Assembly: GCA_031771865.1 (NCBI GenBank) | Contig: JASISA010000042.1 | Span: 2,163,501 to 2,227,500, forward strand | DNA: 64,000 nt | Reading direction: 5' to 3' | From: Nothophaeocryptopus gaeumannii | Lineage: Eukaryota > Ascomycota > Dothideomycetes > Mycosphaerellales > Mycosphaerellaceae | Part shown: piece after piece, positions 22,837 through 34,002 of the stretch | How the letters are laid out: each line of letters begins with the position of its first letter | How positions within the stretch are numbered: position 1 is the first letter of the stretch | Position numbers and translations under genes: made by a program | The notes under the pieces: model-generated | Databases searched by the model: none | Told to the model about the DNA's origin: nothing | Seen by the model: the letters and a program-made list of their open reading frames with translations, nothing else

Positions 22837-22911
22837 GACCATTGTACCGGAGCAAGGACAAGGGTCAATCCGACGAGCAATACAGCGGGATCAACCACCA
22901 GCTAGTACCCA

Positions 22912-25900
22912 ATGAACACACAACCGACACTAAGTATACTGCAGGCAAACGTACGGAAATCACAGGCTACCCACCGGCAGCTACTCGATGACAGCCAGAA
23001 AGACATTCTCGCTATCCAGGAGCCATACACTAACCCAAGCAATGGAAGAACAGTCACACATCCGAAGTACTATACTGTTGCAGGGAAGACAAAGACAGGA
23101 GAGTCGTATTCTACGTCCATAAGAAGTACAGCCTATCCGAATGGTCGCACCGGATTATGAGTAATCAGAAGATCCTCATCTCACTACAAACGACAATAGG
23201 AACTGTACACCTCCATAACATCTATAACTGGGATGCGAGGCTTACAGTGGAGGAGCTTTAGAAGGTATTGAGGAACCGGGAGAACACGTTCTAGTTGGAG
23301 ACTTCAATCTTCACCACCGTTGGTGGGGAGGACCGTTAGTACCACAGGAGGATCTTAGAGCAAGAGAGCTACGAGAGGCGTGTCGAGACACGCTATACCT
23401 AGCGACACCCCTAGGCCTTGCTACCTGGAGAAAGACACCACAGTCCCAAACTGGGACGACGATAGACCTTACTCTTGCAACAGAGGAGATATCAAAGAGG
23501 ATAACAGCATGTCAGCCAGGCAAGGAAGACATTGACTCTGATCATATCAGCATAGAGACAACTATTAACATAGGGATACAGGAGGAGACGAGAACAAGAT
23601 GGATGTGGAAGGACACTAACTGGGAGGAGTTCAGAGAGACGCTCCAAAAGCTCCTACCTACAGCCGAAGGGATGACAACAAAGGAGGATATAGATAGCAC
23701 CGTGAGTGATCTCAGCAATGCTCTACAAAAGACAAGGGACCTTGTTGTCCGGCGTAAAACATATCGGCCGCCAGATCCAAGGAGTGTGCCGGTGGTACTA
23801 CATGCGATTCAGGAGGCTCGGCAGGCAAGACGGCATGCACAATGGACAGGAGCGAGGAGCACTGGAAGGAGTGGAGGGCACGAAACCAGGAGAAAAAGAG
23901 AACTATCCAGACAGAGAAAAGGAAACAGTGGAGGACCGCGGTTCACAAAACCGCTAGCGAGCCACAGGGAATGTGGAAGCTGGCTAAGTGGGCAAAGAAC
24001 AGCGATAGCCCTATTCGACCTCCCCAGATGCCTACACTAACACACAATAACGATCAGTTCACGACGGACAGTGCGAAAACAGAGATCCTACGGACAGCCC
24101 TTTTCCCAATGCCAGAGCCCGCAGACACATCAGACATCGAGAGCACCACATACCCAGAACCTGTCAATATAGCATGCGAAATTACAGAAGAGGAGGTACG
24201 AAAAGTAGTCCAAAGACTGCCGAACGACAAGGCTCCCGGCCTCGACGAGATACCAAACAGATGCATTAAGAAGTGCCTAGCTCAGCTACTCCCTATCCTC
24301 CAACGCATCTTCCAACAGTGTGTTTCAATTGGCTACCACCCAGCCCAGTTTCGGAAAGCTAGGACGATTATGCTACAGAAGGCGGGTAAAGACTCATCTA
24401 CTCCAAAGGGATGGAGGCCTATTGCCCTTCTATCGTGCATTGGCAAGATACTAGAAGCAATAGTTGCACGGAAAATAGGACAGGCTGTACGGGAACATAA
24501 GTTGCTTCCTCAAAACCAAATGGCGCAAGCGGGTAGATCGACCGGAGACGCACTACGGTACATCCTTCAAAGCGTTCAGACTGCGTGGAAGAAAGGCAAG
24601 GTGGCCTCGGTGTTATCACTTGACATGACAGGAGCGTTTGACAAAGTCAATCACGAACGGTTAATCCACAACCTACGGTGCAGGAGGATTCCATACTGGA
24701 TTACAGCTTTTGTAGCGTCATTCCTGAAGGACAGAGAGACAACAATCGCTATCCCCGGATACGAGTCACCGGCCGCACGAGTGGCATGCGGAATCCCACA
24801 AGGAAGCACCATCTCACCTATCCTGTTCCTCTTCTTTACAGCCTCCCTCCTAGAAGGAATGGAATACACCGAAGCAGTTGGGTTTGCAGATGATACATAC
24901 CTCATTGCAGTGTCAAATTCGACAAGAGGTACATGCGAGGCACTAGAAAAGGACCACAACAGCTGTCTACAATGGGCCTCAAGACATGGAGCTAAGTTCG
25001 CCCCTGAGAAATACAAAGTCATGCACTTTACAAAGGCACAAGGAGCACATCCGAATCCCAGAGAACACCCAACATCCCGTCGCTCCAGAGTGGCCCAGAG
25101 GACACAATGAGGGTCCTAGGAGTAATCGTTGATAAGAGACTCAAGTGGCACGCACAGATAGAGAATACCCTTACAAAAGCAAAACGGCTAGAAGCTGCAC
25201 TACGACGGATTACTGCTGCTACGTGGGGCGCCACGGTAGAGACAGCCCGTAAGCTATATATCTCAATGATCAGGCCAGCAGTAATGCACGGGAGCGAGGT
25301 ATGGATGGCAGGAAAGGAGACTGGAATCTCAAAATGCTCCAACAAAAGCTACGGGTAATGCAGAATAGATTCCTACGGATAATCCTTGGGGCCTACCGAG
25401 CTACACCAACGCGACTGTTACACAAAGAACTCCAGATCGAAGACATTACCGAGTATGGGAAGAGAACTGCTATAGCTGCAATGGCTGCGCAGAGGCAGAG
25501 GCCGGATATACACCAGGCCATGCAAGAGCTGAAGGGGCGGATCCTACTAAAGTGCGGACAACTTGGGGCATATAGCAGACGCCTGAGAAAACCATACAGC
25601 TCGCCACTAGAGCAGACAGACGAGCAGGCTACTATCCTACGGTCCCAGCTCTCTCACATAGACAGAGCAGATCCAAAGAAGACTCGGAAAGCAACATGGA
25701 CTATCCTCCAGGGCCAGTATGAGCGGGACGAGTCACAGAAGTGGGACAATGCTAGGCGCGAAGGAATCCTCCCACTCGCGTTCAGGACTCCATGGAACAC
25801 CAATACCCGGGAGCTTTATCGAGGGCTTAGCAAAGCCCAGGCCGCGATAGTGTTCCAGATACGGTCAGAGACAATTGGCCTTCCTCACTTCCTCCACAAG

Positions 25901-26158
25901 GTTGGGGTGCCCGACACTAGCCCCTACTGCGAATGTGGAGATAGAGGGACAGCTCGACACTACCTTGCCTACTGTACAAACATGCGAGAGAGTAGAAGGG
26001 AACTCATCTTAGCCACTAGATGCCAGGACGCGAGAAGATGACTTACTGAGTTTCCTAGACAAACCGCAGCGTGGGCAATAAAGCATCTCCCTATAGGACA
26101 ATTCGAGTGGACCCTCAAACATCTCCTAGAGCAGGCCGGAGATCTCGAACCCAAGTAA
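22912..26158 (+). pseudogene. LINE-C ORF2, endonuclease and reverse transcriptase, frameshifted
   Basis: Begins at ATG 22912 with an exonuclease-endonuclease-phosphatase domain (ILQANVRKS, DILAIQEPYTN; then VGDFNLHHRWWGGP near 23288). The reverse transcriptase follows (KAPGLDEIPN, LSLDMTGAFDKV, GIPQGSTISPILF, FADD near 24884). The C-terminal Cys-His motif is near 25927-25975. The reading frame changes around 23130-23240, 23840, 25040-25100 and 25300, and a TGA interrupts at 26039. The RT core (23842-25030) is intact in one frame. The final stop is TAA at 26156. Confidence 0.9.
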
Positions 26159-26375
26159 GGAGGATAATGTTGACTCTAGCGTGTCAGCCAGCTGCCTACG
26201 GGCAAACATATTGGTTCTATAGTACCTAAGATGCAGTAGGGTGTAAGGCATAACAGAGAAGGGAGGAAGTTTTACGCTGTAGGCACTTTCTACAGGGTTT
26301 TCTTTTACAACATGTAGATATGCTAGAAGGGGCACGGCCTGTAGCTAGCTCGAATACATTTATTATTATTATTAT

Positions 26376-26387
26376 TAGCATATAGGG
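26376..26387. repeat. Target-site duplication, right copy, LINE-C
   Basis: Exact copy of 21164-21175. The first base may belong to the ATT tail. Confidence 0.85.
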
Positions 26388-26870
26388 ACGAAATGCTACC
26401 TAAGCGAACTTAATAGCTACATAAACCAAGGATATTAGGGCTGTATTACTCTCTAGTCTACTTACTATATTAGTTCGTAATATAGCCCTGCCTATCGGGA
26501 TTAATGCAAGCAATATACGAACTACCCAAAAGGGAAACTATGGGTTTTTATAACGGTCGGGTAAGTAAGAAGAATGAATTAAATGCAACATTCGGAGATT
26601 AATAGCTAACACAATTAAAAGCAGCTCAAGCTCGCAGTGCATGTGCACTGATTTTGACGCTTACACAGAGACTGAAAACTGTTAAGTAAGTTTAGAAGGA
26701 GGCAGAGAAACAGTTCTAAGCTAATGCTAGGTAGTTGAAGGTTATTCAAAAGCAACAGGAGGTAAAGGAGAAGAAAGACAAAGCTGCTACTGAGAAAGCA
26801 AGGAAGGAAAGGCAAAAGGAAGTTGAGCAAGGCACTACAAAACGCTCATGCGATGGGTCCGGCTAGTTGA
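26388..26870 (+). mobile_element. Degraded repeat with a transposase-tail-like coiled coil
   Basis: The first ~200 bp is unassigned repeat. From about 26600 one plus-strand frame gives a Lys/Glu/Gln-rich tail (KAATEKARKERQKEVEQG) interrupted by TAG/TAA at likely Gln codons, resembling the C-terminal tails of pogo-type transposases. It ends with TAG at 26864-26866, 21 bp from the stop codon of the convergent peroxygenase gene, and marks the right edge of the transposon island. Confidence 0.45.
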
Positions 26871-26886
26871 ACAGACAATATCACAT

Positions 26887-27975
26887 CTACAGCCGCCTCA
26901 TTGCGGCCATACGCCGCCTAGCAACCTCCTGCTGCTTCATAATGTCCTCCACCTCGAGCTTGTGCACGTACGGGTTCTTGAACACCGGGGCAGGCGTTGC
27001 CTCTGCTCTTCGAGGGAATAGCGCCACTCCGGGATTTGCGATTGTGCCACGATACGGCGTGTTCGTTGGCAATTGGTATGTTGTCGAAGTGTGAACCTCA
27101 GCAGGTAATGTCATGGGTGCCGCGAAACTACCTATGGCCCCGCTTGGAAGTGGAGAAGGAGTTGAAGTAACAGCGGCAGCGAGGACACGAGAAGAAGCAG
27201 AGAGCATGAAGTCCACACCTCGCGGCGGTACTGGACGATGCCAGCCCAGCTCGTACGGAAGAGCCTCGTTGGAGAACCAGTATTTCCACCATTCAACTCG
27301 CACGCGTGGCTCGGCTTGATACTGTGGAAGGTGAAAGTCGCCCATGACAGCGAAGATGAAGCCAGACTCGAACTCTTGAACAGGAACGTTCTCGAGGAAC
27401 CATCCTGGATAGGCCTCCTTCTCCGAGTTAGACTCGCGCTGCAGGCGGATCTGTTGCATCTGCTGATAGTTCATGTGCGGCGAGCCCTGCAAGACATCAA
27501 GAGATTCCTGGAAGATGGTCGCATTGAAACTCATGTTGTCGGTGTGATCGGTGAAGTTGCCCAGGTAATTCATCTTGTAATCTTGTCGTGAGAATGAATG
27601 GTCATGCTCGAAGGCATGCGGCTGTGCCAAGATGGTAAGATTTTTGAGCACGTTGTTGCAATCAAGGCCAGTCTGGAACTTGCACAGGACCATTGCGTTG
27701 GTAAAAGCCAGATCGACTGCACTCTCTTCGATGCCAATATGCTGCAGAAAAGCATCCATGAGGTCTTGCCTAACGATGTCTCTGCCTGAGTGGTTGATGT
27801 AGCCATGGTTGGCCAAAGTGTTCAGCATTGGGCATGGTCCACGAGCATCTTGAGGACCAGGAGCTTGGTATTGCTTGATCTGTAGATCCGGGTAACCTTG
27901 GCCAGGGAGTAGAGGCGGCGGGAGAGCGTAGACTGCGGGCAGCACTGCCGCGATAGCGAAAAGAAGGCCAGTCAT
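26887..27975 (-). CDS. Secreted heme-thiolate peroxidase (chloroperoxidase / unspecific peroxygenase family)
   Basis: 362 codons, no intron. The start is ATG at 27975, because it opens a signal peptide (MTGLLFAIAAVLPAVYA) with probable cleavage before LPPP; the longer frame upstream has no better start. Residues 46-49 are GPCP, whose Cys48 is the proximal heme thiolate ligand (PCP motif). The distal acid-base motif EHD is at 123-125, followed by Ser and SR-D as in the family. Several N-glycosylation sites (NLT, NFT, NMS, NAT) fit secretion. Members use hydrogen peroxide to oxygenate or halogenate organic compounds outside the cell. Short-type UPOs are about 260 residues and long-type about 330-370; this fits the long type. 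The gene is the first host gene to the right of the transposon island. Confidence 0.9.
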   Translation of the reverse strand: MTGLLFAIAAVLPAVYALPPPLLPGQGYPDLQIKQYQAPGPQDARGPCPMLNTLANHGYINHSGRDIVRQDLMDAFLQHIGIEESAVDLAFTNAMVLCKFQTGLDCNNVLKNLTILAQPHAFEHDHSFSRQDYKMNYLGNFTDHTDNMSFNATIFQESLDVLQGSPHMNYQQMQQIRLQRESNSEKEAYPGWFLENVPVQEFESGFIFAVMGDFHLPQYQAEPRVRVEWWKYWFSNEALPYELGWHRPVPPRGVDFMLSASSRVLAAAVTSTPSPLPSGAIGSFAAPMTLPAEVHTSTTYQLPTNTPYRGTIANPGVALFPRRAEATPAPVFKNPYVHKLEVEDIMKQQEVARRRMAAMRRL

Positions 27976-29542
27976 GCTTTGCGTTATGCAAACGCTGTCT
28001 GTGGGAGTGTGATTCCAAACTCGAAGACATAACGTCGTCACCAAATCTTTTGTACAATGACTACATGACCGTGAACTTACCGATGCCTAGCAGAATGGGG
28101 AGTATGTGCCTGCTCAAAGTGTGCGGTGCACTTGCCACACTCGAGGGTGCCGGGGGCTTTACTAAAACTCTCGGTGGGATTCAATCAACTTGACCTTCTG
28201 CTGTGAACCACATCCTCGTGCGGTAGCAAGCAGTCTACGCGAGTAAGAGTGACTGCCGAGCGCCGACTTCAAGCAAACGTCCCGTTTTAGTTGCGCTTCT
28301 GTAGGGCGATTCACTGAACGACCTGTTTGGTTGAAGTGTCGTTGAAAGACACGGCCAGACAAGAATGGCAAGAGAATGCTAAGCTTCGCTCAGCGATCTC
28401 CGCTTCTTGGTACTCAGGCGTCGGGTGTTGGAAATATTCTCCTTCAGCCCTACTGCCATTGCCGCTTTGGGTACGGCGTGGGCAGCACGAAGGATCGACA
28501 AGGATTCGGCATCCGAGTACTTTGCATGCTGGGCACTTTTGGTCTCGGTATCCGTCCTGCGCGTCGATCTCACTGTTGTGTATCTATTGCAAGCGATGTA
28601 CATTGTCGACTCATCGACTGGGCGGCCTGTGTCTTTGAACTGGACGACGGTGTGCCAAGAGAACGCAGTCCCACGCATCATCGACGGCGTCGGACTGAGT
28701 CGGACCAAGAGCACCGAGGAGACACACGTCTGCGGCTACAAGAAGTGCTCGCCGGTACATGTAGTGTGGCAGCGACATTCTACGACATTGCTCAGACTTT
28801 TGGGCGCCAAATGCTCATTGCAAAGCTCATAGCCCATCTGAGCAGTCGTACTTGTGCGCACCAATGCTCCCTCGAAGCCGCATCTCCCATGTAATCAAGT
28901 TATCTCTTTGATCTGGCCTTTGAGCTCCTCTCAAGATTTTCGTGCACGTCTTGTCATGTTCCCCCCGTCTGGGCAGGTCCTGAACTGGGTGTCGTAAGCC
29001 GCTGCGGCGCGGGTATGAGGTTGAGCGGGTGTCTTTCGAGCGACGGTGCACCGCGCGCCGTCTACGGAGCCCATTGAGTCGTAAGAACTAGAGGATACGG
29101 TCGGGCCGAAGGCAAAGCGGAATGTCAAAGGTCGTGATGAGCTGAATTGCGGATGGGACCCGGAAGCTGTAAGGCCAAGGCGGTGGAAAGGGCACGGGCC
29201 AACGCATCAGTGACATCAATTTGGACATCCCAACTCACTTCTTCTCTTCTCCTGGCCTCACCTCTCCACAAACTTGACTGCACACGGCGCGGCGGCAATT
29301 TCAGGATTGATCAGGTACGTTCACGCCACGTATTCTGAGCTGATTAGCAAACAAACCATACATAAGCATGTGATAAGGTATCCGTTTGCAGGTCTTGCCA
29401 ACCCAGATATCTACCGTACTCTCACTCGGTCACAGATCACGGAACCCTGCTCTACCGCCAAGCGAGAAGACTACAAGGCTTCACCACTCTGGTCAGCACA
29501 TACCATAGGTACTGGTGTTGGCCTGGCTCCTCACCTTTCCCA
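27976..29542. other. No gene supported
   Basis: Ordinary GC content, several overlapping frames of 60-170 codons on both strands, none with a recognisable domain, signal peptide or consistent coding pattern. An intron-like segment (gtacgttc...tttgcag, about 29312-29394) on the plus strand is followed by an open stretch to a stop at 29544-29546, but I could not build a gene around it. Confidence 0.4.
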
Positions 29543-29998
29543 TTAGACGATGATCATGAATCTCAACCGCCTCTTTCGACCCGGCGCTCGGTAAAATGAC
29601 TCCACGCTCGCATCGTGGTTCGCTGGAATAACAATCGCAGGAGCGCGATCTCCCGCCTCAGATCCATAACAGTCTCGACTCAGGACGGGATTTGCGTCGG
29701 GTGCTATGCGATGCTCCGTCCCAACATCTTGGCCAAGGTAGTCGTACAGATGCTGTATCTCTCCGGTGTTGAGAATAACCTGAGTCATGCGAAACTCCCC
29801 GTGATTGTCACGATGGGTGGTTCCGCTTTGGTCCGAGTATACAGTAATCAGGCTATCCGGCGCGCCCTATGGTTCCGTGTTTCCCGTGGAGACACGTTGT
29901 CCCAGTCGAGCGAACAAGACACGAGGTGGAATAGCGTTTGCTGTGGCGAAACATGCTATTAGGAAGAGGAGGAGCAGCTTGCGCAGTCTTGTAGACAT
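29543..29998 (-). pseudogene. Small secreted protein candidate with an in-frame TAG
   Basis: ATG at 29998 opens a strong signal peptide (MSTRLRKLLLLFLIACFATA, cleavage near NA-IP). The same frame then continues for 151 codons to TAA at 29543-29545 except for one TAG at 29867-29869 (codon 44). Translated literally the product is a 43-residue preprotein; with codon 44 read through it would be a ~129-residue mature protein with no recognised domain. A canonical intron (gtgagtat ... gctgacttcaatgacag) sits just upstream on the same strand at about 30016-30082, probably in the 5' UTR, which supports a real transcription unit. The stop fits a CAG-to-TAG transition. I cannot exclude a short unusual intron over the stop. 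Confidence 0.4.
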
Positions 29999-30769
29999 CT
30001 TGGGCGAGATGTACACTGTCATTGAAGTCAGCTGGCCCATGGTCGGCCGAAAAGATCAGGCAAGCAGGAAGTTGATACTCACTCTTTGCTTTGTGCTGGT
30101 AGCCGGAACTAGTGGGCAATACAGTGTCCCATACGAAACACGGTAGACTACTTTCACGGTGAGTACACATTAAATGCCCTGACAGCAGAACTCGGGGTCC
30201 TTTGTACTACTTACCGTTCGCAGCTCCACATTTCGCCAACTTTAGACTGTTTGCTCTGCCTCGCTCATCTCAGCGCTAGAACATCAGCACCAACAATCAC
30301 TCTCCTTTCACATACTCATCACGGGAAGATATTTCCCGCCGTCTGCCCCGGCAATTCTCTGTACAGCGCACCTCTTGGGAGCGAATCGGCGCACATTCCG
30401 GGACCTCGTCTACCAAACTGGAACCTATGTTCAGCCTGAGCCGGGCAAGTCGCAAAATAAGAGAACCACGTGGGATGCGTAGTGCGTGTATAGTCCTGCT
30501 GTGACAGAAAGAGGATCGCTTTATGGAAGGCTTCGTGCTCCGATGTCATAGACATCAACTGCGACACGCGGAAGGCCATTAAGGACCTCGTGGATCTTAC
30601 ACATCAAGCGCAAAGATTGCGTTACAAGACCGAGATGCTCCTGAGCTAATAATCCGCCTTACATCAATTGTATCAGCATATTCGTCGCTGCCAATGTAGA
30701 CCGTCCGTATATGTACACTTGTGCTCATCGCCACTACACATCTTGAGCCATCCAACAGAATCGGCCAAG
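29999..30769. other. Intergenic, putative 5' leader of the minus-strand secreted protein
   Basis: Contains the intron-like segment described for the 29543-29998 gene. Otherwise no supported gene; short frames without motifs. Confidence 0.35.
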
Positions 30770-31050
30770 ATGCTTCCGAAAACTGCCACCATGCCATCCA
30801 CCTACGCGTTGAAACCACCGATATACACCTTCCTCCTCTTCCTCTTCTTCTGTCAACCCTGCAAGGTAAGCCAATAGTTGAGTGCAGTGCCCTCGTTCTG
30901 GCAGACAAATACACCTATTGTGCTCGCCAATGTTGACAGACGGCGGACTCGATGCAGACGCAACCTTCAACATCGGAGACTCAGAATGCAATAACTTTGC
31001 CTGGGGCAAGACTCCCGCCCATCCTCCCCGACTCAACGATTGAAAACTAA
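30770..31050 (+). CDS. Possible 68-aa small secreted or membrane-anchored protein, two exons
   Basis: Exon 1 30770-30865 encodes a start with a Phe/Leu-rich hydrophobic segment (YTFLLFLFFCQPC). A donor gtaagcc at 30866 and an acceptor ttgacag at 30939 would remove 74 bp. Exon 2 30940-31050 is Thr/Ser/Pro-rich and ends in TAA. The product has no known domain. A second acceptor-like signal (ctaatctttacaattgcag, ending about 31065) leaves the gene structure uncertain; joining 30865 directly to it gives a 51-residue alternative. Low confidence. Confidence 0.25.
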
Positions 31051-31449
31051 TCTTTACAATTGCAGCTCCCATATGTGTCAGTGGCTCAGGGCCAGATTCA
31101 CAATTCCAAGCATCAGGCAATATGAGATTCGCGGGGACTTATGTGAATATGCATACTTTCGAAACTAAGCCGGCCACAAAAACTAGATTAGTTGACGGTT
31201 CTGCAGCTTCAGGCCTTCTCTGGAGGTCAGCACATAGACGGCAATGGCTTTTCCGATCAATGTATTGCCCAAGGCGCTGGAGACTCCGCATGGTCTGAGT
31301 GTGGTTCAGTGCAGCAGAACTCGGAAGGATTGTACCAAAGCAATTCATAGAAAAACGCTCATCGATGTAGGCTATAATCTGCGAAGATCTTTGCTTTTCT
31401 CTTTCATTCCACCTCACACCATACTCTTCTCATACACAATCTAACCATC
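31051..31449. other. Intergenic, nothing recognised
   Basis: Short frames only. It is the shared 3' flank between the small plus-strand candidate and the minus-strand lactonase-like gene. Confidence 0.4.
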
Positions 31450-32832
31450 CTATGGCAGACCAGGCAAGTTCTCACCTGAGAACCCCCTTCCAGCAGGCCA
31501 CACCCCAAAGCCCTGATAGTTTGGCCTCTCACCAAAGTCTGAGAGATCAAGGTATTGCTGCTGGCTCTTGCTCTTCAGATCAAAGGTCAACAATCCATTC
31601 GTCGCAGCCAATGAATACATCTTGCCATTCTTGATCGCACTGTCAAAGACACCAACAGTCTTGTTACCATTTGGAGTCTGGGCCAGAATGCTACCAGTAA
31701 TATTTCCAGTCTTTGGGTCCGCAATTGTGACGGTGTTGCTGTCTCCGTCCATCGAGTAGATCGAGTTCAAGGTAGGCTCGTACTGGGTCCAGCAGGAGAT
31801 CTCCTGGTTCGGGATCTTCGTGTGTGCCGTCTCAGTGAGTTTGAAGTCGTCGCCAACGTCGAACAGAGAAAATCCGTAAGAGGAGTCGGCCATGAAGATC
31901 TTGTTGGGCGACAAGAACTCGAAGCCGAAGTTCATTCGCACATCATCCTTTTGCGAGGGGATAGGTGCGGCAGTGCTGACTTGGCCGTTGGTGACAGGGT
32001 ATGCGAGGAACCAACCAGGACGCATTGGAGGGAAGAACCCGTTGCCTTTGATGGTGACGAAGACGGCGGTGGAGTCTGGGTTGAAGAGGATCTGTGCTGC
32101 ACTGCCGGTAATACCGCTGGCTGGAGTGGTTTGGTTGATGATGTCTTTGCCGAGAGTTCGGAGACCACCGATGGCTTTGAGGCCAGTAATTGGGTTGACT
32201 TCGTAGCAGGTGACGCCGGCTTTCTCTCCACCGTTGAGAACGCATGCTGGAGAACAGGTCAGTGGTGCTCGACTCTGTTGCTTTGGAAAACTTACCTTGA
32301 CGAAGCTTGGGTGAGTAGTCAACGGACATCGGGAACTCTCCAAGAGTATCTACCGGTTGACCGACCATCTTGGGCTTGGCTGGGTTGAGCGGGTCAATAT
32401 GGAACATGGCAAGCGTGTTGCTGCCAATGTTGACTGTGAAGAGATACTGCAATAGCGTCAGTAGGCTGGTAATGCAAATTGATGCTTGAGTTCACTAACA
32501 TTTTCGCTGACAGTCAAAGCACCCTGAGCGCCAGCGCCATCAACGGGGTCTTGAGACGAGTTGTGCGCAGGTGGAGCGCAAAGGCCATTGGGGGACGCAT
32601 CTGCACATAATAGTGTGATGGAGCCCTTGCCAAGTGTCGATGTTCGATATGGGTTGCTCAGCGAGCCATTCTTTTCGATCTGGAGTGAGACGACGGAGGA
32701 GCCGTTGGCACTGTTGTCCAAGAAGTACGCTACTGGCGCTCCAGGCTGAGGAATCAGTCTGCCGAATTGGGCCTCTGGAGCAGGCAGAGCCAAAGCGGCA
32801 GTGGCAAGGGAAAGGAGGGAGAACGAATGCAT
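31450..32832 (-). CDS. Secreted lactonase-fold (7-bladed beta-propeller, carboxymuconate-cyclase-like) protein
   Basis: Three exons: 32832-32500, 32446-32296 and 32246-31450, with introns of 53 bp (gttagt..ttgcag) and 49 bp (gtaagt..tccag). Splicing keeps the frame (ENYLFTVN and LRQACVLNGG across the joins). ATG 32832 opens a signal peptide (MHSFSLLSLATAALALPAP). The 426-residue product has the repeat style of the secreted fungal 3-carboxymuconate-cyclase/lactonase family: AYFLDNSANGSSVVSL, YLFTVNIGSNTLAMFHID, ILFNPDSTAVFVTIKGNG, FMADSSYGFSLFDV. Family members are usually annotated by similarity to 6-phosphogluconolactonase or 3-carboxy-cis,cis-muconate lactonizing enzyme, but the extracellular substrate is generally unknown. 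Confidence 0.85.
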
Positions 32833-34002
32833 CGTCAGAGGCGAAATGGGCAAGATTCCAGGCGTTGTGTTGCTATCGCCGATTGCTGTACTCGTTCGAC
32901 GATACGTTGATCAGCAGGATATATATGACAGAGACTAGCCATCAGGCGGCTTGCCGCTGAAAAGGCTGTCGGCTTTGCTCGAGGGCTTTCTCCTCGATGA
33001 CCGTCTCGCGGCCACATCTGGCATCCTTTTGGCGATCCTGCTCGAAGGAGATGGATTCCACGAGCGAGGTCGTCAACACGTGCGTTAATCTGAGAGTTCC
33101 GACAATGACTAGGGAATCGGGTAGTACCAAGCTTGGAGATTCAAGGCCAACGCCGTAGTCTGTTCTCGGGTAAGACATAAGGGGAATGAGAGCGCAGCCA
33201 TGATGGTGGGATCCGGCACCTGGGCCACTCGCTCTACAAGCCTCCGAGCTAAGCAACACTCGGTCTGCTTGACCTAAAGAGCTTGATTCTTTGTCTTGTG
33301 TCTGTGCCTAGGTGTCCATTTCTGGAAGAGCTGCTCTCCAGAACGGGAGTCGTTGACCGAAGTAAACCCACCATTCAGACCACCATCAAGTTATACAATC
33401 CTGTACGGAGTGAATGCAGTCACAAAGTCCAGCTGAACTATCTGTTCCAACTGAATTCATGTGTGAGGCAAAGGATTCTCCTCGATCACCGAGCGCACGT
33501 GACTTGTCCTCTGTATCCGGACGTTGAGGCTCAACTCGACCCTGGTTGCGCACTCTATACGAGCTCGTCACTTCCTCCGCGATGTTCAATGTCGCATAGT
33601 ACGCTTTCCAGTGAGTATGACTGATGCGGCATCGTCCGAGTGTATCAGCTTCGTCGACGCAAGAGAAGTCGAATTGGTCAGTGTGCTGGCGTCGTGAGTA
33701 GTTCTAGTTCAAGCCGGCCGTGCCCTTGTCCGTAATCTTCAACAGCATTACAATGATCGCTTCGTGCGGTCTGCTCCGAACAGTCGCTGATTTTCTCTTT
33801 TGATGAAGGATCAATGCTCGATTCCAAAATTTGTGATGTTCTTGGTGAAGCTCGACCTGCGCTTCTGCAGGAACAAAGCGCCGTGACGTCAATCCCGGCG
33901 ACCTTTCGCCGCATGGCATTGACAGTAAATAAAAATTAATCAGAAGCCTCAATACGACAGTCTTTCTCTGCGAAACCAGTTTCCTTGTCTGGTTGTCCAA
34001 CG
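32833..34002. other. Intergenic, no gene supported
   Basis: Divergent promoter region between the lactonase-like gene (minus) and the SDR gene (plus). Frames up to about 113 codons exist on both strands, but none has a domain or signal peptide I trust. Confidence 0.4.

Larger units (their letters stand above)
21176..26375 (+). mobile_element. LINE-C: full-length Tad-like LINE, lightly mutated
   Basis: A 5.2-kb insertion bounded by a 12-bp target duplication and ending in (ATT)n. It has a 5' UTR (21176-21369), ORF1 with three zinc knuckles, ORF2 with endonuclease and reverse transcriptase, and a 3' UTR shared with LINE-A and LINE-B. No RNase H domain is seen after the RT. Its base composition is far less AT-rich than its surroundings, so it inserted into an already RIP-degraded region. 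It still carries stops and frameshifts and cannot be autonomous. The clade call (Tad1-like) is inference from layout. Confidence 0.9.

Noticed and set aside
3372..26870. CRISPR array or prokaryotic mobile system
   Set aside because: The repeats are few, long and transposon-derived; spliced host genes show a eukaryotic genome.
28379..28714. 111-codon minus-strand frame, possible gene
   Set aside because: Overlaps equally long plus-strand frames, has no domain or signal peptide, and no splice or initiation context supports it.
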